Shown in pieces: positions 46,845 through 56,128 of a stretch of DNA of 64,000 bases. A program made the translations under genes and the position numbers. The notes below the pieces were generated by a model that was not told the origin of the DNA, searched no databases, and worked only from the letters and a program-made list of their open reading frames with translations. This DNA comes from JBBROS01 sp963792675 (lineage in GTDB: Bacteria > Pseudomonadota > Alphaproteobacteria > Acetobacterales > Acetobacteraceae). The stretch spans positions 1-64,000 of the forward strand of contig CAWBWT010000003.1 in NCBI GenBank assembly GCA_963792675.1, given 5' to 3'. Within the stretch, counting starts at the first letter, position 1. Every line of letters starts with the position of its first letter.

Positions 46845-47489
46845 ATGCTGCAGCAGACACCGGACCTCGACCGCCGCATCGAACCGCGCATCGTCCATTC
46901 CGGGACCGTGCGGCTGACGCATTGGATCAACGCCGCGGCCGTCACCGGGATGGTCATGAGCGGGTGGGCGATCTACGACGCCAGCCCGTTTCTCGGCTTC
47001 GTCATCCCGCGCCCGCTCACGCTTGGGGGCTGGCTCGGCGGTGCGATCGCCTGGCATCTGGCGCTCATGTGGCTGCTGGCGGCCAACGGCCTGGCCTACA
47101 TCCTCCATGGATTGCTGAGCGGGCATTTCGGACGCCGGCTGCTGCCGCTCGGGCCGCGAGAAGTCTGGCGCGACCTGCGCGCCGGGCTGCGTTTCGCGCT
47201 CGACCATCGGCTTGGCGTCTACAATGCGGTGCAGCGGCTGGCCTATATCGTGGCCCTGCTGCTCGGGATCGTGCTGGTGCTGTCCGGCATGGCGCTTTGG
47301 AAGCCGGTGCAGTTCCAATCCCTGGCACTCCTGTTCGGCGGCTACGAGGCGTCCCGGCGGGTGCATTTCGCGGCAATGTCGGGCCTGGTCGGCTTCGTGG
47401 CGCTGCATTTGCTGCTGGTGGCCCTGGTGCCGCGAACCTTGTTGCCGATGATCACCGGGCGAACCAGGCCGCCGGCGGAGTTGCTGTAG
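46845..47489 (+). CDS. Cytochrome b561-type membrane protein
   Basis: 214 residues with four membrane helices. His residues in RLTHWINAAAVTGMVMSGWA, AIAWHLALMWLLAANG, ALDHRLGVYNAVQRLAYIV and RRVHFAAMSGLVGFVALHLL could ligate two hemes. It resembles the membrane partner of YedY/SoxCD-like or sulfite-oxidase-fold enzymes; the next gene is such an enzyme. It should pass electrons to or from the membrane quinone pool. Confidence 0.87.
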   Translation: MLQQTPDLDRRIEPRIVHSGTVRLTHWINAAAVTGMVMSGWAIYDASPFLGFVIPRPLTLGGWLGGAIAWHLALMWLLAANGLAYILHGLLSGHFGRRLLPLGPREVWRDLRAGLRFALDHRLGVYNAVQRLAYIVALLLGIVLVLSGMALWKPVQFQSLALLFGGYEASRRVHFAAMSGLVGFVALHLLLVALVPRTLLPMITGRTRPPAELL

Positions 47490-47491
47490 CG

Positions 47492-48250
47492 ATGCCACGA
47501 CCCACCACAACCGCCATCACCCTGGCCGACCTGCGGCCGCGGCTCCGGCAACTCGAACGGCGCGGAGTGCTGCGCGGCGCCGTCTCGTTGGGCGCAATCA
47601 GCCTGCTGACCGGGTGCAGCCTGCACGACGGCGACGCCGTCGACCGCGCGCTGTGGGCGATGTCACGGTTCAACGACCGGATCCAGGCGCTGCTGTTCGA
47701 TCCCAACCGGCTGGCGCCCACCTACGCGGCGGCCGACATCACCGACCCGTTCCCCTATAACGGCTTCTACCCCGCCGACGACACGCCGGAGATTGACCCC
47801 GCCGAGTGGCGGCTCGAGGTGTCGGGCCTAGTCGAGGACCGCTCGCCATGGACGCTGGAGCGGCTGGGTGCCTTGCCGCAGGAGAGCCAGATCACCCGGC
47901 ACATCTGCATCGAGGGTTGGAGCGCGATCGGCGCCTGGTCGGGCGTGCCGCTGCGCAGCCTGCTGGAGCGCGTCGGCGCGGACCTGTCGGCCCGCTATGT
48001 CGGGTTCAAGTGCGCCGACCGCTACTACACCAGCCTTGATATGCCGTCGGCACTGCATCCGCAGACGATCCTGGCGACCGCGTTCGGCGACCGCCCGCTG
48101 CCGACCGAGTTCGGGTTTCCGATGAAGGTGCGGGTGCCCACCAAGCTCGGGTTCAAGAACCCGAAATTCGTGCGCGCCCTGTTCGTCACGAACGAATACC
48201 CGGGCGGCTATTGGGAGGACCAGGGCTATAACTGGTTCAGCGGCTCGTAG
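47492..48250 (+). CDS. Sulfite-oxidase-fold molybdopterin oxidoreductase
   Basis: 252 residues. The N-terminal RRGVLRGAVSLGAISLLTGC contains a twin-arginine pair and a lipobox-like LTGC, so it is probably exported by Tat and may be lipid-anchored. HICIEGWSAIGAWSGVPLRS supplies the Moco-binding Cys, and MPSALHPQTILATAF and FGFPMKVRVPTKLGFKNPKF follow. With the cytochrome b gene 2 bp upstream it makes a two-subunit oxidoreductase like YedYZ/MsrPQ in plan. Substrate unknown. Confidence 0.87.
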   Translation: MPRPTTTAITLADLRPRLRQLERRGVLRGAVSLGAISLLTGCSLHDGDAVDRALWAMSRFNDRIQALLFDPNRLAPTYAAADITDPFPYNGFYPADDTPEIDPAEWRLEVSGLVEDRSPWTLERLGALPQESQITRHICIEGWSAIGAWSGVPLRSLLERVGADLSARYVGFKCADRYYTSLDMPSALHPQTILATAFGDRPLPTEFGFPMKVRVPTKLGFKNPKFVRALFVTNEYPGGYWEDQGYNWFSGS

Positions 48251-48953
48251 GCCGGGCGCCCATAGCCCGCCGCGCCAGGTAGGCGAAGTTGATGGCGTGC
48301 TGCTCGGGTCGCCCGAGGTTGTCGCGCAGCCGGGCCACGTCCTCGGCCGGGAAGTCGGGCGTGTCGATCCCGGCCGCCTCGGCCAGCAGCTGGATCTCCG
48401 CCGCCTCCTCGAGCATCACGCAGCCGATCACCGCCTCCTCCAGCGTGCGGCCGGTCATGGCGACGCCGTGCGCCCGCATCAGCACCGCTTGATGCGGGCC
48501 CAGCGCTTCGGCGACGAGGCGGCCGGTTGCCTCCGAGCGGATCAGGTCCATGGTGGCGGTGAACACCGGCAGCCGGCCGGCGAACACGGCGCCGCCCTGG
48601 CATAGCGGCCGCAATGGGCGTCCGGTGGCCGAGAAGGCGACCGCATGCCGCGGGTGGGTGTGGATGACGGCGCCCACGTCCGGCCGGGCGCGGTAGATCT
48701 CGGAATGGATGAACACCTCGCTGTGCCGCCGCGCCGACCCGGCGACCACCGCACCGTCCAACCCGATCGTCAGGATGTTGTCGGGTGTGATCTCATCCAG
48801 GCCGACGCTGTGCGGCTTCATCAGAAACAGCTCGGGCCGCCCCGGTAGCCGCACCGACACGTGGCCCCTCGTCATGTCGCCTTGGCCGATAAAGGCCAGG
48901 ATCGCGCCGGCCTCGACCAGCTGCCGTTTCGCGTCAACCTCGTTTGCCGCCAA
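48237..48953 (-). CDS. Class II aldolase/adducin-family protein
   Basis: 238 residues. GQGDMTRGHVSVRLPG, DVGAVIHTHPRHAVAFSATG (zinc His pair) and LMRAHGVAMTG (third His) place it in the class II aldolase family, a different branch from the gene at 38431. It overlaps the oxidoreductase 3' end by 14 nt tail-to-tail. Substrate unknown. Confidence 0.85.
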   Translation of the reverse strand: MAANEVDAKRQLVEAGAILAFIGQGDMTRGHVSVRLPGRPELFLMKPHSVGLDEITPDNILTIGLDGAVVAGSARRHSEVFIHSEIYRARPDVGAVIHTHPRHAVAFSATGRPLRPLCQGGAVFAGRLPVFTATMDLIRSEATGRLVAEALGPHQAVLMRAHGVAMTGRTLEEAVIGCVMLEEAAEIQLLAEAAGIDTPDFPAEDVARLRDNLGRPEQHAINFAYLARRAMGARPTSR

Positions 48954-49044
48954 TGTCTGCCTCCCTGCGTCAAGTCATTACCGTTCCTGACGGTGCGGCC
49001 GTGCCGGCCCGGTTATAACCAGTCAAGGTCTTGTTTGCCGTAGT

Positions 49045-50823
49045 TTGACGCCATGCGGGGTGGTTGTGGCCTTTTTTCTCACCTCGGAACCGGTTGCCGA
49101 CCGCGCCGCCTTGGCCGCCGCGCCGACCCCCGGCAACGGCCACCTGCGGGCGCTGCTGAACGGCATGCCGGTCGGCGTCCTGACGTTCGATGCCTCGATG
49201 CAGGTCCTATTCACCAATACGCGGCTCGTCACTGCCTTGGACCTCAAGCCGGCGGCGCCCACCGAGTCCGCTTCCGTGATCGGACTGCTCCGAACCGGTG
49301 GCCTGTTCGGCGAGCTCGAGTTCGACCGCCTCGACGCGCTGCTGCGGTCCGCCGTGGACGGGTCCGCGGCATCGTCGAGCCTGGTGCTGCGCAGCAACGG
49401 CGTCGTCCCCCGGTTCTTCACCGTGCAGGTCGCCTTTCTCGAGGACGGGCAATGGAGCGCGTCGTTTGACGAGGTCACGTCGCGCCGCGCGGACGAGGCG
49501 CAGGCAATCGAACGGGCGATGCGCGATCCGCTGACCGGCTTGCCGAGCCGGCCGTTGTTCGAGAAGCGCGTGCTCGCGGCACTCGGCGGCGAGCCTGACG
49601 GCGCCCCGCCCGACGCCGCCCTGCCTAACAGCGGCGGGCCCGCGTTAATGATGATCGATCTGGACCGCTTCAAGGCAGTCAACGACACGCTCGGCCATCC
49701 GGTCGGCGATGCGGTGCTGCGGGTCGTGGCCAAGCGGCTGCAATCGGTGGTGCGGCCGGCCGATGTGCTGGCCCGGCTGGGCGGCGACGAGTTCGCCTTG
49801 CTGACGCTGGCGGTGCCGGAGCGGGACGACCTCGGCCGCATGGCGGCCCGGATCGTCGACACGCTGGGCCGCCCCTATCTGATCGACGGCCACCTCATCA
49901 ACATCGGCGCCAGCATCGGCCTTGCAGTGGCGCCGGACGACGGGGCGGATTACGCCCAGCTGCTGCGCAGCGCCGACCTTGCCTTGTACCACGCCAAGCA
50001 GTCCGGCCGCGGCACGTTCAGCTTCTTCAAGCCTGAGATGGACCGCCGGGCACGCGCCCGCCGCGCGCTCGAGATCGATCTGCGCCGTGCGATGGCATTG
50101 CGCGAGTTCGAGCTGCACTATCAGCCGCAGATCGATCTCGACACCAGCTCCGTGGTCGGGTTCGAGGCGCTGCTGCGCTGGCGCCATCCCGAGCGGGGCC
50201 TTGTGTCGCCGGCCGACTTCATCCCCCTCGCCGAGGAAATCGGGCTCATTGTGCCGCTGGGCGACTGGGTCATGCGCGAGGCTTGTTGCGAGGCGATGCG
50301 CTGGCCGGCTGCCGTCTCGGTAGCCGTCAACGTGTCGTCGCACCAGTTCGGCGACACCGCTCGACTCGTCGACATGATCGCTCGCTCGCTGGAGCTATCC
50401 GGCCTGCCGGGTCGCCGGCTCGAGATCGAGATCACCGAAAGCGTCCTGCTGCGCGAGGATCAGCTCGTGCTGGAGACGCTGCACCGCCTGCGCGACATGG
50501 AGGTCCGGGTGGCGATGGACGATTTTGGGACCGGCTACTCCTCGCTCAGCCAGTTGCACAGCTTCCCGTTCGACAAGATCAAGATCGACCGTTCGTTCGT
50601 CAAAGACCGCGGCGATGTCGTCAGCCAGAACGCCATCATCCGCGCCATCACCGCGCTGGGCCTGAGCTTGGGGATCTCCACCATCGCCGAAGGCGTCGAG
50701 ACGTCGGACCAGCTTCGCCGCATCCGCGCCGAAGGCTGCACCTCGGTGCAGGGATACCTGTTCAGCAAGCCGGTCCCGGCCCACGAAGTCGCCGGCGTCC
50801 TGGCCGGCTTCGTTCAACTGTAA
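49045..50823 (+). CDS. PAS-like/GGDEF/EAL cyclic-di-GMP enzyme
   Basis: 592 residues from TTG 49045 (GTG 49060 also possible). A sensor region of ~150 residues is followed by GGDEF (LGGDEFALL near 247) with the RxxD inhibitory site five residues before it (RPAD). An EAL domain starts near 372 (GFEALLRWRH). Catalytic EAL residues are all present: VAVNVSS, EITES, DDFGTGYSSL, KIDRSFV, IAEGVE. Both cyclase and phosphodiesterase activity are possible. The next gene is a BLUF photoreceptor. Confidence 0.9.
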   Translation: MTPCGVVVAFFLTSEPVADRAALAAAPTPGNGHLRALLNGMPVGVLTFDASMQVLFTNTRLVTALDLKPAAPTESASVIGLLRTGGLFGELEFDRLDALLRSAVDGSAASSSLVLRSNGVVPRFFTVQVAFLEDGQWSASFDEVTSRRADEAQAIERAMRDPLTGLPSRPLFEKRVLAALGGEPDGAPPDAALPNSGGPALMMIDLDRFKAVNDTLGHPVGDAVLRVVAKRLQSVVRPADVLARLGGDEFALLTLAVPERDDLGRMAARIVDTLGRPYLIDGHLINIGASIGLAVAPDDGADYAQLLRSADLALYHAKQSGRGTFSFFKPEMDRRARARRALEIDLRRAMALREFELHYQPQIDLDTSSVVGFEALLRWRHPERGLVSPADFIPLAEEIGLIVPLGDWVMREACCEAMRWPAAVSVAVNVSSHQFGDTARLVDMIARSLELSGLPGRRLEIEITESVLLREDQLVLETLHRLRDMEVRVAMDDFGTGYSSLSQLHSFPFDKIKIDRSFVKDRGDVVSQNAIIRAITALGLSLGISTIAEGVETSDQLRRIRAEGCTSVQGYLFSKPVPAHEVAGVLAGFVQL

Positions 50824-50856
50824 ACACTGGGGAAACGCAGAAAGGATCTTCCACCG

Positions 50857-51300
50857 ATGAGGCACTTGTTCCGCGTCCTATATTGCAGCCGCAGCCGGCT
50901 CACGGCGGCCGTGGCGCCGCAGGGAATCGCCGACATCCTGGCCACGTCGCGGGTGAACAACGCGCGCGATCAGCTGACCGGTGGCCTGCTGTTCAGCGAC
51001 GGGTGCTTCGCCCAGGTGCTCGAAGGCCCGCTCGCCGCGCTCGAGCGGGCGTTCGAACGCATCCAGTGCGACCAGCGGCACAGCGAGGTGACGGTCCTGC
51101 AGCTCGGCCCGATCACCGCCCGGGATTTCCCGTCATGGTCGATGGGGTTCGCCGGCGTCGGTTCAGCCGTTGCCGGGCTGCCGGGCGTAACGCTAGCGGA
51201 TGCGTTCTCCAACCAGTCCAGCGCCGGCACCGAGTTGCTTGAAGTGCTGCGTTCGGTCGTCGTCCGTGAAACCGAGTGGCTGGCCCCAATGGCCGCCTAA
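50857..51300 (+). CDS. BLUF-domain blue-light sensor protein
   Basis: 147 residues. The BLUF fold is seen in FRVLYCSRS (Tyr9), NNARDQLTGGLLFSDGCFAQ (Asn34/35, Gln53), VLEGPL and DFPSWSMGF. Tyr, Asn and Gln are those that hold FAD in known BLUF proteins. The C-terminal 45 residues look helical. It lies 34 bp after the GGDEF-EAL gene, so the two are likely co-transcribed and could form a light-controlled c-di-GMP unit. Confidence 0.92.
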   Translation: MRHLFRVLYCSRSRLTAAVAPQGIADILATSRVNNARDQLTGGLLFSDGCFAQVLEGPLAALERAFERIQCDQRHSEVTVLQLGPITARDFPSWSMGFAGVGSAVAGLPGVTLADAFSNQSSAGTELLEVLRSVVVRETEWLAPMAA

Positions 51301-51494
51301 AGCGGCCGGGCGTCGTACCCCTCGGCCTGGACCGCTGCCGCGAGGCGATGCGGATCGGCCTGGCTATCCGTGCTGACGGTCCCGGCGGGCCGGTCCACCT
51401 GCACCGTCGCGCCCGGATCGATTGTGTGGATTGCCTCGGTCACGGCCCGCTCGCAGTGGCCGCAGGTCATGCCGTCGACTTTGAAGCGTTGCAT
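51297..51494 (-). CDS. CopZ-like heavy-metal-associated domain protein
   Basis: 65 residues. FKVDGMTCGHCERAVTEAIH gives the CxxC copper site in a complete HMA fold. It overlaps the BLUF gene by 4 nt tail-to-tail and is divergent from CopA, with the CueR-type operator between them. It is a probable cytosolic copper chaperone delivering Cu(I) to CopA. Confidence 0.88.
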   Translation of the reverse strand: MQRFKVDGMTCGHCERAVTEAIHTIDPGATVQVDRPAGTVSTDSQADPHRLAAAVQAEGYDARPL

Positions 51495-51566
51495 CGCGTT
51501 CTCCTCATCTGCCTGCACCGGGTTTGCGCCCTTCCAAGCTGGCAAGGTCAAGTGGCACCAGTCCCC

Positions 51567-51590
51567 TTGACCTTCCCATGGTGGGAACCC
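51567..51590 (+). promoter_or_regulatory. CueR-type promoter/operator
   Basis: TTGACC (51567-51572) followed by the dyad TTCCCA-TGG-TGGGAA (51573-51587). This -35 plus overlapping palindrome is the usual layout of CueR/MerR promoters with a long spacer. It precedes copA; a matching -10 is not obvious. Confidence 0.7.
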
Positions 51591-51598
51591 CCATCTCC

Positions 51599-54061
51599 AT
51601 GCCGGATGATGCGGGAATGAACGAGATGGACCAGATCGTCGCAGAGCCTTCCGTTGGCCGCCCCGGCGCCGCGGGATCGGCGCGGGTCGACGTTCAGGTG
51701 GGTGGCATGAGCTGCGCCGCCTGCGTGCGCCGGGTGGAACGCGCCGTCGCTGCCGTGCCTGGGGTCGAGCACGTGGCGGTGAACCTGGCCAGCGAGCGGG
51801 CCTCCGCCGACGTGGCGCCCGGCTTTCGAGCGGCGGCGCTGGCCGAAGCGTTGCAGACGGCCGGCTACCCGGCCCTCGAGCAGGTGACCGACCTCGCCGT
51901 TGACGGCATGACTTGCGCTTCATGCGCCGGCCGGGTCGAGCGGGCGCTGCTCACGGTGCCGGGCGTGCTCGCGGCCGAGGTGAACCTCGCCACCGAGCAG
52001 GCGCGGGTTCGGGTCTTCGCCGGCTCCGCCGACACGGCCGCGCTGCAGGCGGCGGTGCGCCGGGCCGGCTACACCGCGCGTCCGGTGGTCCCGGCTGCCG
52101 GCGTGGCTGTGTCAAACCGGCCGGCCGGCCGCGACGGCGTGCTGGCGGCCGCGGCCCTGGCCTGCGCCGCACCGTTGCTGGCGCCAATGCTGCTGATGCC
52201 GTTCGGCATCGACGCCGCGCTGCCGCCCGCGGTGCAATGGCTGCTCGCGACCTTGGTGCAATTCGGGTTCGGCGCGCGGTTCTTTCACGGCGCCTGGAAG
52301 GCGCTGCGGGCCGGAACCGGCAACATGGACAGCTTGGTCGCGCTCGGCACCAGCGCCGCCTACGGCCTGAGCGTTTGGGAGCTGGCGGCGGGGCATGGCG
52401 GCCACCTCTTCTTCGAGGCATCGGCCGTGGTGATCGCCCTCGTGCGGCTCGGCAAGTGGCTGGAAACACGAGCCCGTCGCCAGGCCGGCGAAGCCATCCG
52501 CGCGTTGCAGCGGCTCCGTCCGGAGACGGCCCGGGTGCGCCGAGGCGTCACCGAACGCGACATCCCGGCGAGCGACTTGCGGATCGGCGACCTGCTGGTG
52601 GTCCGCCCCGGCGAGCGCATCGCCGCGGACGCGACCGTTCGCGACGGGACCGGCAGCGCCGACGAAAGCCTGCTGACGGGCGAAAGCCTGCCCGTGCCGA
52701 AGCGCCCCGGCGACCGGCTGGTCGGCGGCGCGGTGAACGGCGAGGCGGTGCTGCTGGCCGAGGTGTCGGCGGTCGGCGCCGAAAGCCAGCTTGCCCGCAT
52801 GGTGCGCCTGGTCGAGGACGCGCAGGCCGCCAAGCCCCCGGTGCAACGGCTGGTGGACCAGGTCAGCGCGGTGTTCGTGCCGGTGGTCGTGGCCATCGCC
52901 GCCGTGACGTTCCTCGGTTGGTGGGCCGCCGGAGCGGGCGTGGAAGCGGCGGTGGTGAATGCGGTCGCGGTGCTGGTGATCGCCTGCCCATGCGCGCTGG
53001 GCCTCGCCACTCCGGCGGCGATCATGGTCGGGACCGGCGTCGCTGCCCGGCACGGCATCCTGATCCGCGACCCGGCGTCGCTGGAGCGCTCGCGCGCGAT
53101 CCGCAGCGTGGTGTTCGACAAGACCGGAACCCTGACCGAAGGCCGGCCGGAGCTTGTAGCACTGCTGCCGGCCGCCGGCGTCGAGGCAGACGAGGCGATA
53201 CGTCTCGCCGCCGCGCTGCAGGCGGGCAGCGAACACCCGCTGGCGCGCGCCGTGGTGGAGCGTGCGGCCCGGCTGGACGGTTCGGCGGACGGAACGCGGG
53301 CCGAGGACGTCCGCGCGCTGCCGGGGCGTGGGCTCGAGGGCCGGGTGGCGGGGCGGCACCTGCGGCTCGGCAATGCCCGGCTGATGGCGGAAGCTGGCGT
53401 GGACGTCGCGGCGCTCCGGCCCGACGCCGACCGCTTGGCCGCGGACGGACGGACCGTGTCCTTTCTGGCCGAGGGCAGCCAACTGCTGGCCGTGCTCGGG
53501 TTCGGCGACGCGCCCAAGGCCGGGGCCGCCGCCGCAGTGGCGCGGCTGCGCGCGGCGGGGAAGCGCGTCGTGCTGCTGACCGGGGACAATCCCGGCGCCG
53601 CCGCGGCCGCCGCCCGTGCGCTCGGCATCGACGAAGTGCGGGCCGAGGCGCTGCCGGCCGACAAGGCCGCTGCGGTGGCCGCCTTGCGCGCCAGTGGTCC
53701 GGTGGCGATGGTAGGCGACGGGGTGAACGACGCCGCCGCCCTCGCCGCGGCTGATCTCGGCCTGGCCATGGCGACCGGCACCGACGTGGCCGCCGCCGCC
53801 GCCGGCATCACCCTGATGCGCGGCGACCCGATGCTGGTTCCGGCCGCGCTCGACATCGCCGCCCGCACCGACCGGCGGATCCGGCAGGGCCTGTTCTGGG
53901 CCTTCGCCTACAACCTGGTCGGCATCCCGCTGGCCGCGTTCGGCCTGCTGAGCCCGGTGCTGGCTGGGGCGGCCATGGCGTTCTCGAGCGTCAGCGTGGT
54001 CGGCAGCGCGCTGCTGCTGCGGCGCTGGCGCCCGGCGACCGGGGCGGAGGCAGGCCGGTGA
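51599..54061 (+). CDS. copA: Copper-translocating P1B-type ATPase
   Basis: About 820 residues from ATG 51599; ATG 51617 or 51578 are alternatives given the operator position. Two HMA domains (GMSCAACVRRVERA; GMTCASCAGRVERA), then eight membrane helices with CPCALGLATP as the ion-binding CPC motif. TGESLPV (actuator), DKTGTLTE (phosphorylation Asp), SEHPLARA and GDGVNDAAAL complete the set. It exports Cu(I). Its stop overlaps the cueR start (GTGA). Confidence 0.95.
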   Translation: MPDDAGMNEMDQIVAEPSVGRPGAAGSARVDVQVGGMSCAACVRRVERAVAAVPGVEHVAVNLASERASADVAPGFRAAALAEALQTAGYPALEQVTDLAVDGMTCASCAGRVERALLTVPGVLAAEVNLATEQARVRVFAGSADTAALQAAVRRAGYTARPVVPAAGVAVSNRPAGRDGVLAAAALACAAPLLAPMLLMPFGIDAALPPAVQWLLATLVQFGFGARFFHGAWKALRAGTGNMDSLVALGTSAAYGLSVWELAAGHGGHLFFEASAVVIALVRLGKWLETRARRQAGEAIRALQRLRPETARVRRGVTERDIPASDLRIGDLLVVRPGERIAADATVRDGTGSADESLLTGESLPVPKRPGDRLVGGAVNGEAVLLAEVSAVGAESQLARMVRLVEDAQAAKPPVQRLVDQVSAVFVPVVVAIAAVTFLGWWAAGAGVEAAVVNAVAVLVIACPCALGLATPAAIMVGTGVAARHGILIRDPASLERSRAIRSVVFDKTGTLTEGRPELVALLPAAGVEADEAIRLAAALQAGSEHPLARAVVERAARLDGSADGTRAEDVRALPGRGLEGRVAGRHLRLGNARLMAEAGVDVAALRPDADRLAADGRTVSFLAEGSQLLAVLGFGDAPKAGAAAAVARLRAAGKRVVLLTGDNPGAAAAAARALGIDEVRAEALPADKAAAVAALRASGPVAMVGDGVNDAAALAAADLGLAMATGTDVAAAAAGITLMRGDPMLVPAALDIAARTDRRIRQGLFWAFAYNLVGIPLAAFGLLSPVLAGAAMAFSSVSVVGSALLLRRWRPATGAEAGR

Positions 54062-54468
54062 ACATCGGCGAGGCGGCCCGCGCCAGCGGCGTATCGGCAA
54101 AGATGATCCGCTACTACGAGAGCGTCGGCCTGCTTCCGGCCGCCTCGCGCAGCCAGGCCGGTTACCGCCGCTATGCCGACGCGGACATCCACACGCTCCG
54201 CTTCGTGCACCGCGCGCGTGACCTCGGCTTCTCCATGGCGGAGATGCGTGAGCTGCTGGCGTTGTGGCGCGACAAGCACCGCGCCAGCGCCGACGTGAAG
54301 CGGTTGGCGCTCGCCCACGTCGCCGCGCTGGACGCCAAGGCGGCGGAGCTGCACGCAATGAGCCGCACCCTGCGAACCCTCGCCGACGCCTGCAGCGGCG
54401 ACCATCGGCCGGACTGCCCGATCATCGACGAGCTTGCCGAACCCGGCCCGGTCGCCCGGCCGGCGTGA
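54058..54468 (+). CDS. cueR: Copper-responsive MerR-family regulator (CueR-like)
   Basis: 136 residues from GTG 54058. The MerR helix-turn-helix (MNIGEAARASGVSAKMIRYY ESVGLLP) and a long dimerisation helix are followed by the metal loop ACSGDHRPDCPI, the two-Cys pattern of CueR. It should activate the copA promoter on Cu(I) binding. Its 3' end overlaps the ScpA gene by 47 nt tail-to-tail. Confidence 0.92.
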   Translation: MNIGEAARASGVSAKMIRYYESVGLLPAASRSQAGYRRYADADIHTLRFVHRARDLGFSMAEMRELLALWRDKHRASADVKRLALAHVAALDAKAAELHAMSRTLRTLADACSGDHRPDCPIIDELAEPGPVARPA

Positions 54469-55354
54469 TCTCCCGAGGCCCGGACCCGTCCACGGCCGGC
54501 GCGGCCGCGTAGGCCACGAGGCCGGCCCCTGCCTGCTCAAGCCGCAACGTGCCGTCCCGGGCGAGTTCCAGCGTCGCCGCGAAAGTCCCCGCCACCGCCG
54601 CCCGGCAGCGCAGGGGCCGATCCGGAATGTCCGGCCGCAGCGGCGGCAGGAACGCCTCGAACGGACCGCCCCGCTCCCCCAAGCCCGGCAGCATTGCCCG
54701 GATCCGTGCCGCCGCCTGCGGCATCGTCCACAGCGGCGGCCGCGGCCGGAAGAACTCCTCCGCTGCGTCCGGCAAGCGCAACGCAACGAGGCAAGCCCGG
54801 AACAGCTCGGTGACATCGCCGACACGCCCTGCGGCGCCGGCCGCGCGGTCGCCGGTCGCGCGTCCGAACGCCTCGCGCCCGAACACGTCACGCCCTAGCT
54901 GGGGCCGCCGCTCCAGCCAATCCACGGCGGTCGCGATCTGCTTGCGGTCGAGCAGTTGCCGGCGCAGCGCCTCCGCCTCGTCGCGGGCGGCCTCGGCCGC
55001 GGCGCCGTCGGCCGGCAGCAGCAGGCGCGACCGCAGCAAAGTCAGGGTCGACGCCATCACCAGCCAGTCGCCCCACGCCATCAGCCGCAACCCGGCCGCC
55101 TGCTGCCGGCCCAGCGCCGCTTCAAGGGCGTCGGCGAAGGCCTCCACCAAGGCCAGGATCGACAGCCGGGCGAGGTCGATCTTCCGCGCGCGGGCCATGT
55201 CCAGCAGCCAATCGAGGGGTCCCTCGAACCCGTCGATCGTCAGCACCGGCGCGTCGTTCCCGGTTAGTCGGCGGGACGGAGGGTCCTCCCAGGCCTCGGC
55301 TTGGCTGTGCTGGACCGGGCCAGAAATTGGGGCTGGGGCGAGATCGGACGGCAT
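54422..55354 (-). CDS. ScpA-like (segregation and condensation) protein
   Basis: 310 residues from ATG 55354. IDGFEGPLDWLLDMARARKI is the ScpA/kleisin N-terminal motif, followed by RLMAWGDWLVMASTLTLLRS and a longer, divergent C-terminus. No ScpB gene is next to it. It overlaps the previous unknown gene by one base and lies in line with integrase-like, SelB and SelA genes. It may be an accessory ScpA of a plasmid or chromid instead of the housekeeping copy. Confidence 0.8.
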   Translation of the reverse strand: MPSDLAPAPISGPVQHSQAEAWEDPPSRRLTGNDAPVLTIDGFEGPLDWLLDMARARKIDLARLSILALVEAFADALEAALGRQQAAGLRLMAWGDWLVMASTLTLLRSRLLLPADGAAAEAARDEAEALRRQLLDRKQIATAVDWLERRPQLGRDVFGREAFGRATGDRAAGAAGRVGDVTELFRACLVALRLPDAAEEFFRPRPPLWTMPQAAARIRAMLPGLGERGGPFEAFLPPLRPDIPDRPLRCRAAVAGTFAATLELARDGTLRLEQAGAGLVAYAAAPAVDGSGPREITPAGRPGRVRQARR

Positions 55355-56118
55355 CACGCCGGGTCGTAGATCGGCCGCACGACGCACCGCAATGCCGGCC
55401 ACGCCTGGCGCAGCGCCGCGAAGGCCGGCCACGGCGTCCAGTCGGCGGCCCAGAACGTCAGGCACCATGCGGCGTGGCCGTCCGCGAGCGGCAAGCGCGC
55501 ACGCTCGGCCGCCGCTTGGTCCTCGGCCACGTGCCGCAAGGCCGCCGTGGTGCCCCAGTGCCGCCACAGCCAGGCGATGGCGTCGGGATGGTCGGGGCCG
55601 AGACGCAGCATGTCCGGGGGGACCGGCTGCAGCGCGTGCAGGTCGAAGGCGCAGGCGCGGCTGCGCCCGACCCGGGCATGGGCCAGGGCGTGGCGCCGCT
55701 CCACGGCCTCGCGCAGCTGCCCGGCGAGCACGCGGGCGCCGGCCACCGACAGTGTCCGCCCGGCCGGGGCCAGCAGTCGGTGCAGCCAATCCTCTTCCAG
55801 CACGTCGAAGTCGAGCTGCCAGGGGATGAGGCCGGCGCCGCAAACGGCTTCACGCAGGGTCGCCAACTCGGCCTCGGGTCCGTCAACCGCAAGGCGGTGC
55901 AGCAGCCAATCGGTATGGTCCGGTACCGGCCTCGACCCCGTTCCGGCCGCCGGTCGCGGCCGGGGCCTGGGCGCCGCCGCCGGGTCGCCGGCCTCGACGC
56001 CTGGTGTGGGCCGGTCCTCGGCCGGGCCCGGATCGGCGTCGCTTTGGCCGGTCAGCCAAGCGTCCAGCGCCGCGGCTGCCTCGACCGCCTTGCCGGCCGC
56101 CGAACGTCCTTTCACCAC
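55354..56118 (-). CDS. Unknown protein between integrase-like and ScpA genes
   Basis: 254 residues. A Pro/Ala-rich region (~residues 20-60) is followed by a globular part with many Trp (IPWQLDFDVLEEDWLHRLLA; AIAWLWRHWGTTAALRHVAE; AAWCLTFWAADWTPWPAF). No domain is recognised. Its stop overlaps the ScpA start (TGATG), so translation is coupled and a joint role is likely. Confidence 0.7.
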   Translation of the reverse strand: MVKGRSAAGKAVEAAAALDAWLTGQSDADPGPAEDRPTPGVEAGDPAAAPRPRPRPAAGTGSRPVPDHTDWLLHRLAVDGPEAELATLREAVCGAGLIPWQLDFDVLEEDWLHRLLAPAGRTLSVAGARVLAGQLREAVERRHALAHARVGRSRACAFDLHALQPVPPDMLRLGPDHPDAIAWLWRHWGTTAALRHVAEDQAAAERARLPLADGHAAWCLTFWAADWTPWPAFAALRQAWPALRCVVRPIYDPA

Positions 56119-56128
56119 GCCCCGCCGG

